From Eopsaltria australis (taxonomy: Eukaryota > Chordata > Aves > Passeriformes > Petroicidae), in contig JAVTVJ010000076.1 in NCBI GenBank assembly GCA_034509425.1, positions 1,550,001 through 1,614,000 on the forward strand: DNA of 64,000 bases, given 5' to 3'. This document shows, piece by piece, positions 13,061-25,600 of the stretch. Positions within the stretch are counted from its first letter, which is position 1. Every line of letters begins with the position of its first letter. The notes under the pieces were generated by a model. That model saw nothing but the letters and a program-made list of their open reading frames with translations, was not told the origin of the DNA and ran no database searches. The translations under genes and the position numbers were made by a program.

Positions 13061-16000
13061 TCCAGTGACTGGTTTCCTATTGAACATCGGGCATAATTCT
13101 GGGTACTGACATTCTCAAAAATGTCTTCCTGTCTCTAGTCTTCCTTATTTTCTCCTCCTGTTGTTGGGACTTTTAAAAAACATGCTGCTGACAAGAATGT
13201 AGAGAAAAACCTGTTTTGGTGTCACAGGTGGTGGCACTCTGTCAGTGTCAACTTTATGTTTCATCTGGTCTATGTCAAGAAAATGCTGATGAATTTATTG
13301 GAATGCTTTAAAGATACAGTGGGAGACATTTAATGCTGCACAGCCTTCTGCTGATTTCCTGGTTTAGAAATCAGTGCTTCTGAGGTCTGTTAAACAGTAG
13401 CAGATTTTGCAACAAAACCCTCTGTTCTTTAGGGACCCCAACTGTAGTCACATTGCTGTCAGTGACAAACACACTTTTTTTTTGTTCAGTATACTCTGAA
13501 TGGATGAGAAAATAATCTGTTTTCCTGCAACCATGACTGTACCTGACTCCTCTTTGCCATATCTGATATACTATACTTCAATGATAAAGCAACCTGGAGG
13601 TCATAAAAGCACTGAACCCTATTTCAGTTTAATTCTAAGCTGAGAAGAATGGGTCCAGATTTTGGCCTTCAAGGGGAAGGGAAGACTTTTATTTTCAGTG
13701 TTAATTTCCATACTTAAAAATGCAACTTCCTCTTGTCTTTATGAGCCATATTTCATTGTAAATGTTAAAAAGTGGTGTATGAATATGATTGTGCAGAGTT
13801 TATGAATAGATAGCTCCACACAGGTTTGAAATAAAGCTGCAGTTGCTGGGAGATGTGCAAGTGTTTAGCCGTGAATAGAGTTCTGCAGAGCAATTCAGAG
13901 CATGTCAAACTCATACTCCCTTGCTTGTGAAAAGTAACATATCTTTAAAGATTGCATTAGTGATTGCTCTGTTTTTACCATTGATTTAAAAACAGGCACC
14001 TGAGAACAGGTATTCCTAGTGCATTGTGATATTGTTTTCCTAATTAATAAATATCTACTAGTAAAACTGGTAGCAACTGGCTGGTTTCTATTGTTTCTCC
14101 CTGCAAAGTTTTTCTTCTCATTGCAGAACTGAAGAGTTTATGTTTTGAATGCAGTGTTAAATTATATTTATGTGTGCAATTGTAGGAGAGCAACAGGAAA
14201 AAGAAAATTGAACTTAAACTTTCTTTCTGAATATTGACTTCATACATCTTGAGAGTAATTCTGTCAGACTCCAGTGATCTGTGACGTTTTGTGAAGCCTT
14301 TTTGTGAAGCTGATCTTCAAATTTTTTTAACCCCTGATGACTTTAGTGGGTTTCCAAAAACTCAGCTCCTGTCTTGATGCAGTGCAATGCTGTCACCACC
14401 ATTTGCTCTCCAAAGTCACATTTGTGCCCTCACACAGTGTTCCTCTTCTGAAATCGGTAGTGATGAAGCATTTCTAGGTTTGTCGTTAAAAACCAGCAGG
14501 TGTCGCAATTTCCCCAAAAAGAGCTGGTTTCTCTCCAGTCTTTTGAAACCGCAGCAATTTCTTAGTTATTTTTGTGCAGTATTCCACACAGCAATAATTC
14601 TGTGTGAGGTAAGTTATTGTTGAGCAACATGCTCCAAGCATCAGCTTTTTTATGTACTCTCACTTTTAAGTACAATACATTGATATGAAAATATCCCAAT
14701 TTTCTTGCTGAAACAAAGGGGAGAAGTTGTTGTGATGCTGAACACCCTAGGGCTGTGTCACTGTCTCAGGTTGGTTGCTGTACAGAGGCATTTTCCTAGT
14801 TTTATTGCCACCAAATCCATTCAGTAATATTTGATGTCTGAGCTCTCCTTTTATTGCTGCTCAGATGTCTGTCCAAAATGGTTAAATGGATTCCAGTTAA
14901 TGAGATGCTGCACTAATTAAGTAAATAATTTTGTAATGAAAATATAACCGATGGACTATGCCTAGTAGTTAAACAAACTAAAATTTTTCTTATCTAACTT
15001 TAGCTACTTAAAAATTAGATAGTTTGTCTGAAGAAGCTGTTGTGCCTCCTTCTACTGTTAAGGGAGAAAAGCAAATGTGTTTCAGGGCCATGTCATCTCT
15101 TTCTAAGACTAGTGCTGGAAAAACATCCTATGGAGATACCTGCCATCCCTCTGTTGAGTGTAGAAGGAGCTTAAACTGTTGTTTCAACCTTGATTATTAC
15201 TTTGAAGATGGTTAGAATTAGGTGTTATTAATAGGAACAATGAATAAAGCCTATCCTGCTTTACTTATTTTGGTTGCAGCCTGTTTTTAAAAACAATCAG
15301 ACAGTGGTGTTCTTGATCTCCACCAGCAGTAGCTAAAGAGCCAATATTCATCCTATTGCAGCTATGCAAGTACTCATGGCTCTGTTGGAATAGTACCTAA
15401 GCTCCTGCTTAAGCAAAGAGCTCATCCAAATTGAATCCTTATACATATGCATCCCTAGACTTGCACTAAAGAAAATAAAAAAGCTCAATGGAGACACAAT
15501 TTAGCTTAAAAAAATCAGTAAGTGTTGATTTTTCAGTTTTTGAGATGTTTTACCAGGAAGAGAGTGAGATGCATTTAACATTAGCAGTCTGAGATTCAGG
15601 CATATAGACTGAGCCGGCTCTCTCAGCCCTCCCTGCAATCCATGGAGAATAAGTGAGGGCTGAATAGCAGCCTGTGCTTGGATGGAAAAACTGTCATCTC
15701 CCTCTCTTGCCTGTAAAGACAATTTACAGAAGTATCTTGCCAGCTAATGTTAGGTAGGATGAATCCTATGAAATAAAAACAAAAACAGAAAAAGAGAAAA
15801 AGAAAATAGTTGAAGAAATCTAATTGTTAAAATAAGCATATGCATATACTGTATTTTTGTGCTCAGAAAGAACTTCCCAGTTTGAGCTTGTAGGGGGCTA
15901 ATGCACATAAAAAGTAAAAATAATAATGAAGATGCATCCTCTACAATAGTCTGGAATAATAGAAAAGGCTCCCAGCCTGTAGAATGCCGGATGATAAGGA

Positions 16001-17015
16001 GTCAAGAGCAGAGATAAAATGGGATGTCTTGCTCCTCAGAGAGCTCCATATGATAGGCTGGGGTTTCTTCCCATTTACATTTCAGGCAGCAATAAAAGGG
16101 AGGGGAAGGGGGCAGATACATGCTCACTAAATAATCTGGAATATTTTCCAATCAATACCCAAAATATAGATGTCTGTCTTGAAAAAAAAACATACCAAAA
16201 TTAGGAGAATTTCTTGTGGAATGTGTCAGGGAATCGGTCTGACCTCAGATGGGAGGAGGCTCTGTGCACTGCATGGACATATCAAAATGTGCAGTGTTAC
16301 ATAGAGCTCCTGCTGACATTCAAATCTCCCGACTGACCTGCTGGAGAGGAAATTGTCACTGCAAGGGAAAAAGGGCCCAAGTGGACAGAGAAGACATGGA
16401 GAACTGACACTACCTGACCCACACATTTCTCCATAGCTGCCACCTTGCACTCTACACAGCAGGAGCTCAGGGCATGAGGAAACAGCCAGGTGCAGCTTCA
16501 CTTCCTGAAGCTGGCCCTGGAATCAAGGCTAAGTGTACTGGGCTAGATGTCTGCTAAGGGCAAATATTGGCATAAAAGCAGCTTTTCAGTATAGTTAAAT
16601 AAAACTAAATAAAAGAATTTCAGCTGTGTGAACCTCACCCAAGAGACTTAGGGTCTAGAGTCAGTTACAGAGAGAGACAGGATAAATGGGGAAGCTTCAT
16701 AGTGACTTCTATAATTCACAAAAATTGTCCTAGTTCAAAGTCAAAGATAAGAAGTTTATTTTTTTTCTACCCTCTGCCCACAGGGAATAATGCTGCTTAA
16801 AACATCTCAGTACTCAAAGCTAAGGAAAAGAAGTTATACCTGGCAAAAGTCATGTTTTCAGCATGGCTGCGTGCTAGGAGTACAGTCTTTGGGGTGCCTG
16901 AACATCTCATTTCTCCTTAGCTGAGGCTGACACTTCTAATCCCTCCCTTTCTAATCCTCAAGGAATTTTGTGTCATCATCACATCCCTTCCACTTCTGCA
17001 GTCTTCCCTAGATTG

Positions 17016-17113
17016 CTCCTCTCCTCTCCTCTCCTCTCCTCTCCTCTCCTCTCCTCTCCTCTCCTCTCCTCTCCTCTCCTCTCCTCTCCTCTCCTCTCCT
17101 CTCCTCTCCTCTC
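17016..17113. repeat. (CTCCT)n pentanucleotide microsatellite, about 19.6 perfect copies
   Basis: Ninety-eight bases of uninterrupted CTCCT repeats with no substitution visible, pure pyrimidine on the plus strand and pure purine on the minus strand. The perfect purity points to recent expansion and probable length polymorphism. Homopurine-homopyrimidine tracts of this kind can form triplex (H-DNA). Confidence 0.98.
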
Positions 17114-18105
17114 AACTGTAGGTTGGGATTAGCAGAGAAGGTTAGCGGGAAATGTTGGGACAAGATTGAAAGACCCTTATGGAGAGAGAAAGAAAGAATT
17201 CATCCCTGCTGCCCAACAGAAGGTACAGAAAGCTTGACCACATTATGACCAACTACTCTTTTTAACATTATTGATGGAACCAAATGTGTGCAGAGGCTGT
17301 TTTCCTGGACTGCTGAAAAAGGAGGCTGCTGTGCTCTGGTTTGATACCAGCAGGTCAGGTTTGCACATCACCTTCTACATTCCATCTGAAATATCATTGC
17401 TAAAAATGTTATTTGGAGAGTGAGATCTATTTTGTATAGGTTGTTACTTAAAACATTGTGGTCTGCAAAGAACTGATTTACTCTTCAGCATTTCTACACT
17501 GGTTGACCAGTATTTATTTTTTCATTCCTTATTCTCATTTTAATGACAAGAATTTCAAAATAAATTGCCTGGACTTGAAGACTTAGTCACATCAACTGAC
17601 CCATGAAGTACTACTCACCCAGTCAGAGGTAGAGTTGTACCTTTGTGGCACCTGGCAGCAGCTATAAAAAGAGATGCAGCTTATTGTCACAATCAGGCAG
17701 GTGGAAAGTTAAATGAAAAATGAGGCTGATTTATGAAGGCGACTCATCAGGGAAAACTTGGCAGCAGATGGGAAGAGTCCTTACAGGTATCTGAACAATG
17801 TGTGACAGTGCAGTTTTTATATTCTTGATTCTTGAAAAGAAAGTGTGGTTGTACTTCAGAGCCACGGGGAAAAGGAAATTCTTAGAGTTAACTCGGAGTC
17901 TCATTAAGATATCTGTTGAAGTGTTAAACCCCACTTTTTCTGTTTGGTGTTGTTTTTTTTCTCTATTTTTAAAATGACACCAATATTCTCTTACACTTCT
18001 CATTGCCTTACAACAGCCTTATGCAATTATATCCTTTATGAGATAGCTCTGTAGTCGTGATCTGATTTAAATCCCCCCTTTCCCCATTTAATTCAAACCA
18101 GGTAT
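17114..18105. other. Unique non-coding stretch before the LTR
   Basis: No gene or recognised repeat. A TATAAAAAG-like string near 17663 is an isolated match without promoter context. Confidence 0.55.
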
Positions 18106-18913
18106 TGTGCTGGGTTTTGGTTGTGTCTTCTGGGAGGAGCTACTGGAAGCTTCCCTCATGTCTGATGCCAACCAGATCCAGGGCAGACCCACCACTGGCC
18201 AAGGCTGAGCTCAGCAGCCATGGTAGAAGCACCTCTGAGGTAACAGACATAAAAAGGGGAAAAACTTCTGGGCAACAGCAGCAAGGGAGAGGAGCAAGAA
18301 TATGTGACAGAAGCACACCCCAAAGTCAGTGCAGAGGAGGGACAGGAGGTGCTCCAGGCACCAGAGCTGAGATTCCCCTGCAGCCCCTGGTGCAGCCCAT
18401 GGTGAGGCAGCTATGCCCCTGTAGCCCATGGAAGTCCATGGGGGAGCAGAGATCCACCTGCAGCCCATGGAGGATCCCATGCCAGAGCAGGGGGAAGCTT
18501 AAAGGAGGCTGTGACCCCATGGGAAGCTCGTGGGACTTGCATTGGAGCAGTTAGTGGGAGGGAGCAGGGGAAGAGTGGGAGTAATCCACTCCCTGAAGAG
18601 GGAGGAGAAGCAGAGACAATGTGTGGTGAGCTGACCACAGCCCCCACTCCCTGAGCTGCTGGAGGGGAGGAGTTTTTAGGAAAGATGTTTTTAAGATTTA
18701 GTTCTTATTTCTCATTACCTTACTCTGATTTTATTTGCAATAAATTGAGTTAAAGTTGAGTCTGTTTTGCCCATTATGGTAATTGGTGAGTGACCTCTCC
18801 TTGTCCTTATCTCCATCCACAAGAATTTTGTTATTTTTTTTCCCCACCAAGCTGAGGAGGGATAGCACAATGTGGGCGGGCACATGGTGTCCAGTCAGGG
18901 TCAACACTTCACA
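18106..18913 (+). mobile_element. Solo endogenous-retrovirus LTR (ERVL-like, avian)
   Basis: An 808-bp long terminal repeat of a family common in bird genomes, recognised from memory. It runs from TGTGCTGGG to CTTCACA, so it has the TG...CA ends of retroviral LTRs. Inside are a TATA-like CATAAAAAG at 18249-18257, several imperfect 'cagcccatgg...ggagcag' repeats, and an AATAAA signal at 18739-18744. Downstream are the 'gttgagtctgttttgccc' and 'gtccagtcagggtcaac' blocks typical of this family's end. GGTAT (18101-18105) and GCTAT (18914-18918) flank it and match a 5-bp target duplication with one change. No gag, pol or env sequence adjoins it, so it is a solo LTR left by LTR-LTR recombination. 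The ERVL label is less certain than the LTR call. Confidence 0.85.
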
Positions 18914-20309
18914 GCTATTTTCAAGAGCCCTTCATTCTGGAAATTGCCTACTCACTAATGAGAACTATTTTTCTCCTTTTTATTAAATCTGTCATCCCAC
19001 TCCCAAGTCCAGGCTGACAGAAACTATTATGTACATCATAATGTTTTGCTTCTAGCATTACTTTTTCTCCAGCTTTCTGTTATTTTTTATATTATTAATT
19101 ATTTTTGTCTACCTCCATAGACAGAGCTGGATGAAATTTTTTGAGAGAGATTCCTTTCGGTCAGAAAAATGTTGATTACATAAAATCGGCTGTTTGTGAG
19201 AAAGCAACTTTTGTGGCAAGGCTTTTAGTGAGAGATCACTTCAACCTTGAGTAGATTTGACTCTCATCTCACAGAAAGACCAAGCATTTCACTGCAAAAT
19301 ATCAACCAGCTAAGCAAGTAGCTAGAACCTGAGCCCAAATTAGTTCTGTAAATAAATAAAAAAAAGCATTAACTTTTTCTCTGTAAATCAATTTAGCTTA
19401 TTTCCCAGAGGCCTACTGGCTATTTTATTACACAGAGATTTGTTGTATCAAATAAATATAAATTTCTGCATACTTGTGATGGTCCAAGGTTATAAACAAG
19501 AGAAGGATTGTAGGGAGACGAAATACCTTGTATTAGAGAAGATGGCAAGCTTTAAGGTACATAAACTTTCTTCACTTCTTTGCACTCCTGAAATGAACAA
19601 GCATTCTTTTTTTCTACCTATAACATTTAGTTTAATAAAAGATATTGTTTCTGTTGACAAAACTTCCCTTCTGGAAAAGTTTGTCTCTTTCTAGTCTGCT
19701 GTAGCAAAAAGAAAACCCAAAAAACCAACAAACTCAAGCCAAAACCAATATCTCAAGGAAATGCTGCTTTTCAAGCAGACTGTCTTGCCTTTTGGAATTT
19801 GTGGAGACCTTCATCGAGCCTTTGCTATTCTCAGCAGGAGAGGAGTTCAGAAACATTCCAGTTCTCACTGTTCCTCTGGACTGATGCTGTTTATGTTAGA
19901 CTTGAAATTAGATGAAAGGAGGTCAGTCTTCTTCAAGGCTGCCAAGACATAAACTCATTGCACATACAAGAGAACAGGTACACGCAACACCCAAAGCAGA
20001 AATTTTATTCTCAGTAGCATGTTGCCTCGAAGTCAATGGGTCTAATGGCCAAAGTCATCTTAAGTTTCCATTTCTCACATTTCCAGCCTGTTACAGCTCA
20101 AGTTACCAGAAATTGTAGATTTCTTCAAACAGAACCAGTTCTCAAAGCAGGAATTCTTCATATTTCTTTCTGGGAGAAAACACACATTCAGGGCAAGGAA
20201 ACACAGGAAAGTTTCTAAAGGAGTTGTAAGGGACAGCACATACCTTCAAGAATGATCTTGTAGAGAACAAGTTGGGGTCTGGGTACTCAGTGTGCCATAT
20301 CCTTACCCT

Positions 20310-20331
20310 AGGTTGCCTCCTAAGGCAACCT
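20310..20331. repeat. Perfect short inverted repeat (9-bp stem, 4-base loop)
   Basis: AGGTTGCCT, loop CCTA, then AGGCAACCT. The arms match perfectly. There is no U run after it and no gene context, so a terminator or RNA gene is not supported. A symmetric protein-binding site is possible. Confidence 0.85.
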
Positions 20332-21922
20332 GAACACCATTAATTTGTAAGTAGATCCCTGCTTGAGCAAATGGAGCATGCAGATCATCAGTAGTAACTG
20401 AAGCCCATGTGAAGCTGGCCACCAAAGAATATCAGCTCACATGCTCCTAGACATACTATTGTGGCATACACAACTTTATCTGCAGGCTTGTGTGTCTGTT
20501 TTTAGTGCATATACCCCAGAATACTGACAACAACAAAGCAGGCAGAAGCTGAATGTGTGCAATCCTTGATCAGACTCTACTGGGAGCTGAGAAGGTGGCA
20601 CCTTGCCTTTTTGCTTCTGAGGTTTTGCTGTTTCAGAGAAATGGTAGGAAGACAAACTGGGGGATATTTTCCTGCAGACCATAATAAGAAATGACTGCCT
20701 TGCATTAAGTAAGGTATTGTGGATATCTGGGATATAGCTAGGTAACAGACTGTTCATAAACACTTGTGTAACGAGAGCTCAGATAGGCCTCAGTTTAGCA
20801 AAAAAGTTTGTTGTTTCCTCCCCCCTCTCCTCCCAAGAATCTAATCAAGAACAGCAATCAAGAGATCTATCTAATCAAGAGGTTCTACCTTTTTGCCTGA
20901 GTAGTAGCAGCACTCCTGTGTACCAGTAGCTTTGTAGCTCCATGATTTCCATAAGGAATGTCCTGTTTTAGGTTTGCCTCTTTCCCAGCAGATTTATCTA
21001 CCAGCAGTGTCCATGCTCCTGACTTTTGCTGATCAGAGCAGTGGTTGAAGCAGAAGAAAGTGTGAGGGAGACTGAAGTGGGAACTCACTTCATCTTTCTT
21101 TGTGGGCTTGTTTATTGGGATGCAATATCCTGCTCTGGTTGCTTTCTGTTTTTTATTGACACTGCCCTCCAGGAAAGTTGCTGCTGTCTCCATCTCTTCT
21201 ATTGGCCAGCTGCTCAAGCTCAGCTCAGAAGTCCAGTTTTTTAGTTTAAAGTGCTCTGTGATCTGAAAGCAAAGCATTCATGGGACTGCTTTCCTTTCAG
21301 AGGGAAGAAATAATAAACCATTAAATGGTTCAATGAGTGCTGTACATAGCAGACAGCAAATAAGATACAAGCAGAAAAAATAGTGTAAATTTTGTGTTAG
21401 ACTCAACAAAGTCATAAGGAGATGAATTTCTATTTCACAATCAATTTTAATCTTGGAGTTTTGTGTTGTTTCTATGAATATGCCTGTAGACCTTTCAGAC
21501 TAAACATTAGAATTAAGGAAGAGAATTACAGAAATTTGATTTGATAAAATATGATGAATCTAAAGCTTGCTGATAAGTGGCAATGGTCATAATGAAACCA
21601 CTCTCTATAGCTGATTAATGTATACTATACCACCTGGCAAGTCCAGATGGTTTTATGCAACCATCTGTATCCACCAAGAAATTTATGGACTTGAAAGCAT
21701 TCAGAACAGCATTCTGATAAGAGGAAAGGGAATGAACCAGGTGCATTAGATATCAGAAAGAGACCACTGATTAGCTCTGGTAGAACCTGGGGTGCTTTTA
21801 GAACAGATTGCACAGTTCATTGGTAAGACCAAAATGCAGAAGGAAACCTGACAGGACTTACATCTTCAAGGAGAATTCTGCTGCAACTTGGCAGGCACTA
21901 CACTGTTGCTTTCATCAGCCTT

Positions 21923-22245
21923 TTAATCCAGTGGAAGCTGCATGAGAGGATATGGAACCTCACCAGAGTCATCCCCGTAAAGAGGAGGATGTCTGAGCCT
22001 ACCAAATACTGCAGGAATATACCCATGAAATCCATTTCTCTCATAAGGATTTGGATGCATACTGGGAGGCTCGGTCAGGCTTGCACCTGCAAGAGGAGGT
22101 GGTTGTGGCATTTCCTCCCAGTGCTTAATAATGAGAATACGTGATATTGATATTTTCCTGCCTCAGAGGATAGGAAGCAGTATCACCAGTGACCTGAACC
22201 ACGGCCTCGTCCACCAAAGGGGGAATTTTTCTATCCTGTCCACAA
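21923..22245 (-). other. Possible degenerate coding relic, unidentified
   Basis: Read on the minus strand, the first third (about 22245-22125) gives one frame beginning GQDRKIPPLVDEAVVQVTGD and running to a TAA. After a one-base shift the rest (about 22125-21926) gives a proline-rich frame including HWEEMPQPPPLAGAS and NPYERNGFHGYIP, ending at TAA. The two frames have protein-like composition but need a frameshift to join. I do not recognise the protein. It could be an old processed pseudogene, a decayed exon or chance. No start, splice sites or poly(A) were found. Confidence 0.2.
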
Positions 22246-22479
22246 AAACTGTTTCATTTTAATAGAGTAGTTTGATATTTAAAGAGCTGGAGAAGCCTGA
22301 ACAAGGCTATCGCCTTGTGCAGAGGTGTCACCTGTGGTGGGGGGGGAAGAAAAAAGAGAAGTTTTATTTACTGATGTACAAAATGTGTAATTTATATCAC
22401 ATAGTTTCTCTCTTTAATGTGCATTTATGATATCATCAAAGTGAAACAATCTGCTAGAGGGTTTTGGCAAATTGTGCAG

Positions 22480-22640
22480 GTAAGGTTTATCCCAGTGATA
22501 AGAGCAGTTGCCTGGAAGGTGAAAATTTCAAATCCCAGAAGAGAGACTGGTATAATTACCACAATCCTTATCTAGGCAAGTTGCCTTACTGCTGATCTAC
22601 TAAAGAAGGAAAGAGATGACCTCCTCTTTCTGCAGGATTT
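22480..22640 (+). mobile_element. MIR-like (tRNA/CORE-SINE) remnant
   Basis: The start resembles a tRNA-derived head. There is an A-box-like 'tatcccagtgataagagc', then 'ttgcctgga', then a B-box-like 'atttcaaatcccag'. About 60 bases on comes 'taggcaagttgcctta', resembling the MIR core stretch, and then a pyrimidine-rich 'gacctcctctttc'. The order and spacing fit an old MIR/CORE-SINE such as those shared by amniotes. It is decayed, and the 3' end is not clear. Confidence 0.5.
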
Positions 22641-25600
22641 TTTTACCCCCTGTTCCCCTCAGGGTCTGACTTCAAAGCAAAGGGATGTTTGAGACTGCAT
22701 TGCAGAGGGCTGGACTGGTTTCTGAAGACAGGGTAGGTGTCTATGACCAAACTGATGATAAAATAACAGAAAGACTTCTCAACTCCTACTTAATTCTGTG
22801 AGTACTCTTAAATCACTGAACACTTCCCAACCTGATTAGAAAATTTTCTGTGTTCTTGTGTCCTCCCCTAAGCTTAAACAGAGTTCCTTGCTCCAGGATG
22901 GTTAGATATTTACCTAAGGTTAGACACTTTCCTAAGCACCTTTGAAAAGTTGAGAGGGATGTCACTCCCCTGCAGCTGGATCCAGTCATCTTCCTCAGCA
23001 AGTGCCAGGCACCTATCAGCAAGCACAAGGAGCCTCCAGAACTGAAATCAGATTAAAAACATACAGCTGCCACAAGAGGAAAGGACAGACTCTTCTCCCC
23101 AAACATTTCACAAATGGCTTGTTAGCTGGAAAAACTTCCTGTGAGGTAGAAGGCTTGGGGATCATATAGCCCATCTCAGCTGCAGTCTCCAAGGGCAGCC
23201 TAGTGCATAATTGATATTTAGGGAGATGATGTAGCATTTTCTGCTGGCTTGCATCTGCTAGGATAGAACTTCTCATGCTTTCAAGGTATGCTTTTTAAGC
23301 TGTGCAGCAGCATTTAGTATAATGGTAGCACAAACCTGCACAGCATTTTAAAAAGTGAGCACCAAACCTTGCAATGAATTGCCTAAAGGGAATTTATACA
23401 GGAAAAAAATACAAATAATGCCAACACTTTGGAACTGCACTCTCTGCATTTTAACTAGCATCTAATGTGACAAGGGAATTATTTGTTGTGAATTTTTAAG
23501 CACAAATTTGAAGAAGTAGGCTTTATTCTGACCTCTGCTTTGGATTCCTAGAAATTAAGAAGTCAATTTTTATAGTTTTCCTTAAATTTTGAGAAATTCC
23601 TTTCTGAAAACAGGCTTTCTTTTGTTATGACTCTTTTGAGAAAGAAAATCCAATAGTGTAGTAATGTATGTGAGTGCAAAGCACATAGAGCTGGTGTTAG
23701 GACTCTGCAGGCTAGAGCTGGAAGGAGACTGCAACATGAGATACAACTCCAAAGTGCAGCTTCTTAGAAAGTGGATGGACTAATTATTTCTCAGATTGTG
23801 GATTATTGCCCCTAAAATAAGAAAAAGGGGTTAAGCAAGATGTTAAGATTGGGGAATTGACGTATCTGTGCTTATAAGGGTTAAATAAATATCCTTATAT
23901 AATTAATTATAATAATATTGTTAAATAAAAATCCTTTATAAATAGGAAATCTCTGTTGTTGAAGCCTCTGAGCACCTGAAAATGCTCTATTCCTAAGGCA
24001 AGTCACAAGAGGAAAGAAACAATCTGAAAATCTACTCATGTGAAAAGACCTTGAGAACCAAAATCTGTAGGGAGATTGGGTGTTTGCAGGAAAGGTGCGC
24101 ACCAGGAGCTCTGTACTTATTCCATTCTTGCTGATGTTCGAGACAAGTACGTGATAACTTCCTTAAATTAAGTCACACAACATTCCTTTTCTATTTAACT
24201 ACATACCTATGGAAACAGAATGAAGCTGGAAAGAGGTCATAAAATGAAATGGACTGATCTTTTTCTTCAACATGCACCAGGTCTGTGCCTAGAGATCCCT
24301 GAGGGAACTCTTGTAGGTAACTCATCACTCTACCCTTATTGAATCTATTGCTTTAGGTTTCCCACAGCCCTACTGAAACTACATCTTTCAGTGTCTACCA
24401 TAAACCATAATCCTTTATTTAAAAATAAATAAACACATTTAAAACAAATGGCTGAAAAAAAGGGAATAGTTGACTAAGTGTGTACAGAACTATTTTGAAA
24501 AAGCACATCAAAGAAACCTTATGACTAGGAAAAATGTTTGCTATGAATAGAAGTAATAAGTATGCAATAATTAATAGCAGTAACTAATCAAACATGTTTA
24601 TTGTATATCTTTACATATAACAAGCCCTATGCAGATAGTTTTTGAAGTTCTTGCATTTTGAAAATCTATAAAAATGATCCATGTTTTTTTACTGAGGCAC
24701 TTAGTTTTTATTCTTTTACTGCATACCTATGCAAAAAGGGCTGTTTTTCAAGCTTTCATGACTGTAGGCAATCCTTTCAGAAATTCTAGGGAAGATTTAA
24801 AGGATAAAAAACATATATCAATGTGCATAAATTAAGCTATTGTTTGTTTGTTTGTGAAGGCTGGAAATAAAGGTAGCAATGTCTGATGAAGATAACTTTA
24901 CCAGCAGTAAATCCTGTTGACTAATCTCTTGTTTCAATTATCAAAATAAAAACTCTTCCTGAACTATAAAAATATTTCAAGGGATTCTATTCAAATATGT
25001 GGCTTGTTGAAAACAGGAACTTCTGGAGCCTTCTCTTATTCCTGTTTCAGGAGTGGTTGAAGCACCAGATGATTAAGGAAAGTGACACCAGTGCCCTCCC
25101 TGGGATTCCCTTTGCCCCACCCCGGAACTCTCCCTCCAGGTGTTGTCCAGACTCACAATACAGTCACTTGGGTCTTGTCCCTTGCAGTTTTATTTTGTTC
25201 TTTAGCAATATAAGCTGTTTTATTTCCTGTCAATGAGCCTGGACTGATGGTAAAAGTCCTTGTGTTCTTGCCCCAACAACTTTTAATCTAAAGTCAGAGT
25301 GAACACAACAGCAGCAATCCATATCAAACAAAATGTCTGAGAAAAACAGATAATTCACTGTGTTTGGATAGACTGTGATTGACTTTCTAAGATGCTCAGG
25401 GCCAGGTCTTTGTCAGATATAAATCCATTTACCATTAACTTCACTGAACTTGAACCAGTTAATGGCAGATGGAGGTCCAGGCTATTTATACCTTTGTAGG
25501 GAGTGTGTTGTGTCTGGACAAGAGTTATTCCAGCTCTGTGCTGGTAGAGGGTCTTGAGAAGTAGGGTCAGGCCACAGCTGAACCTCTCTATAGTAGATAA

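Larger units (their letters stand above)
9153..17015. other. Long unique non-coding stretch
   Basis: Nearly 8 kb in which I recognise no gene and no confident mobile element. It holds an alternating purine-pyrimidine run near 12.53 kb and a locally GC-richer block at 12.70-13.06 kb set in AT-rich DNA. Both are treated separately. Open stretches of up to about 116 codons show no recognisable protein family. Confidence 0.5.
18914..22479. other. Unique non-coding stretch
   Basis: No gene is recognised. It contains a perfect short hairpin at 20310-20331 and, on the minus strand near 21.92-22.25 kb, a faintly protein-like segment described separately. No confident interspersed repeat is seen. Confidence 0.5.

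Noticed and set aside
17640..17680. TATAAAAAG string as a promoter
   Set aside because: No initiator, CpG context or downstream gene; such strings are frequent in AT-rich DNA.
18105..18554. 149-codon plus-strand open stretch, the longest in the window
   Set aside because: It lies entirely within the ERV LTR, and its proline/serine/arginine-rich content reflects LTR internal repeats.
22480..22550. tRNA gene
   Set aside because: Box-like sequences are present, but the acceptor and anticodon stems do not fold and there is no terminator. It fits a tRNA-derived SINE better.
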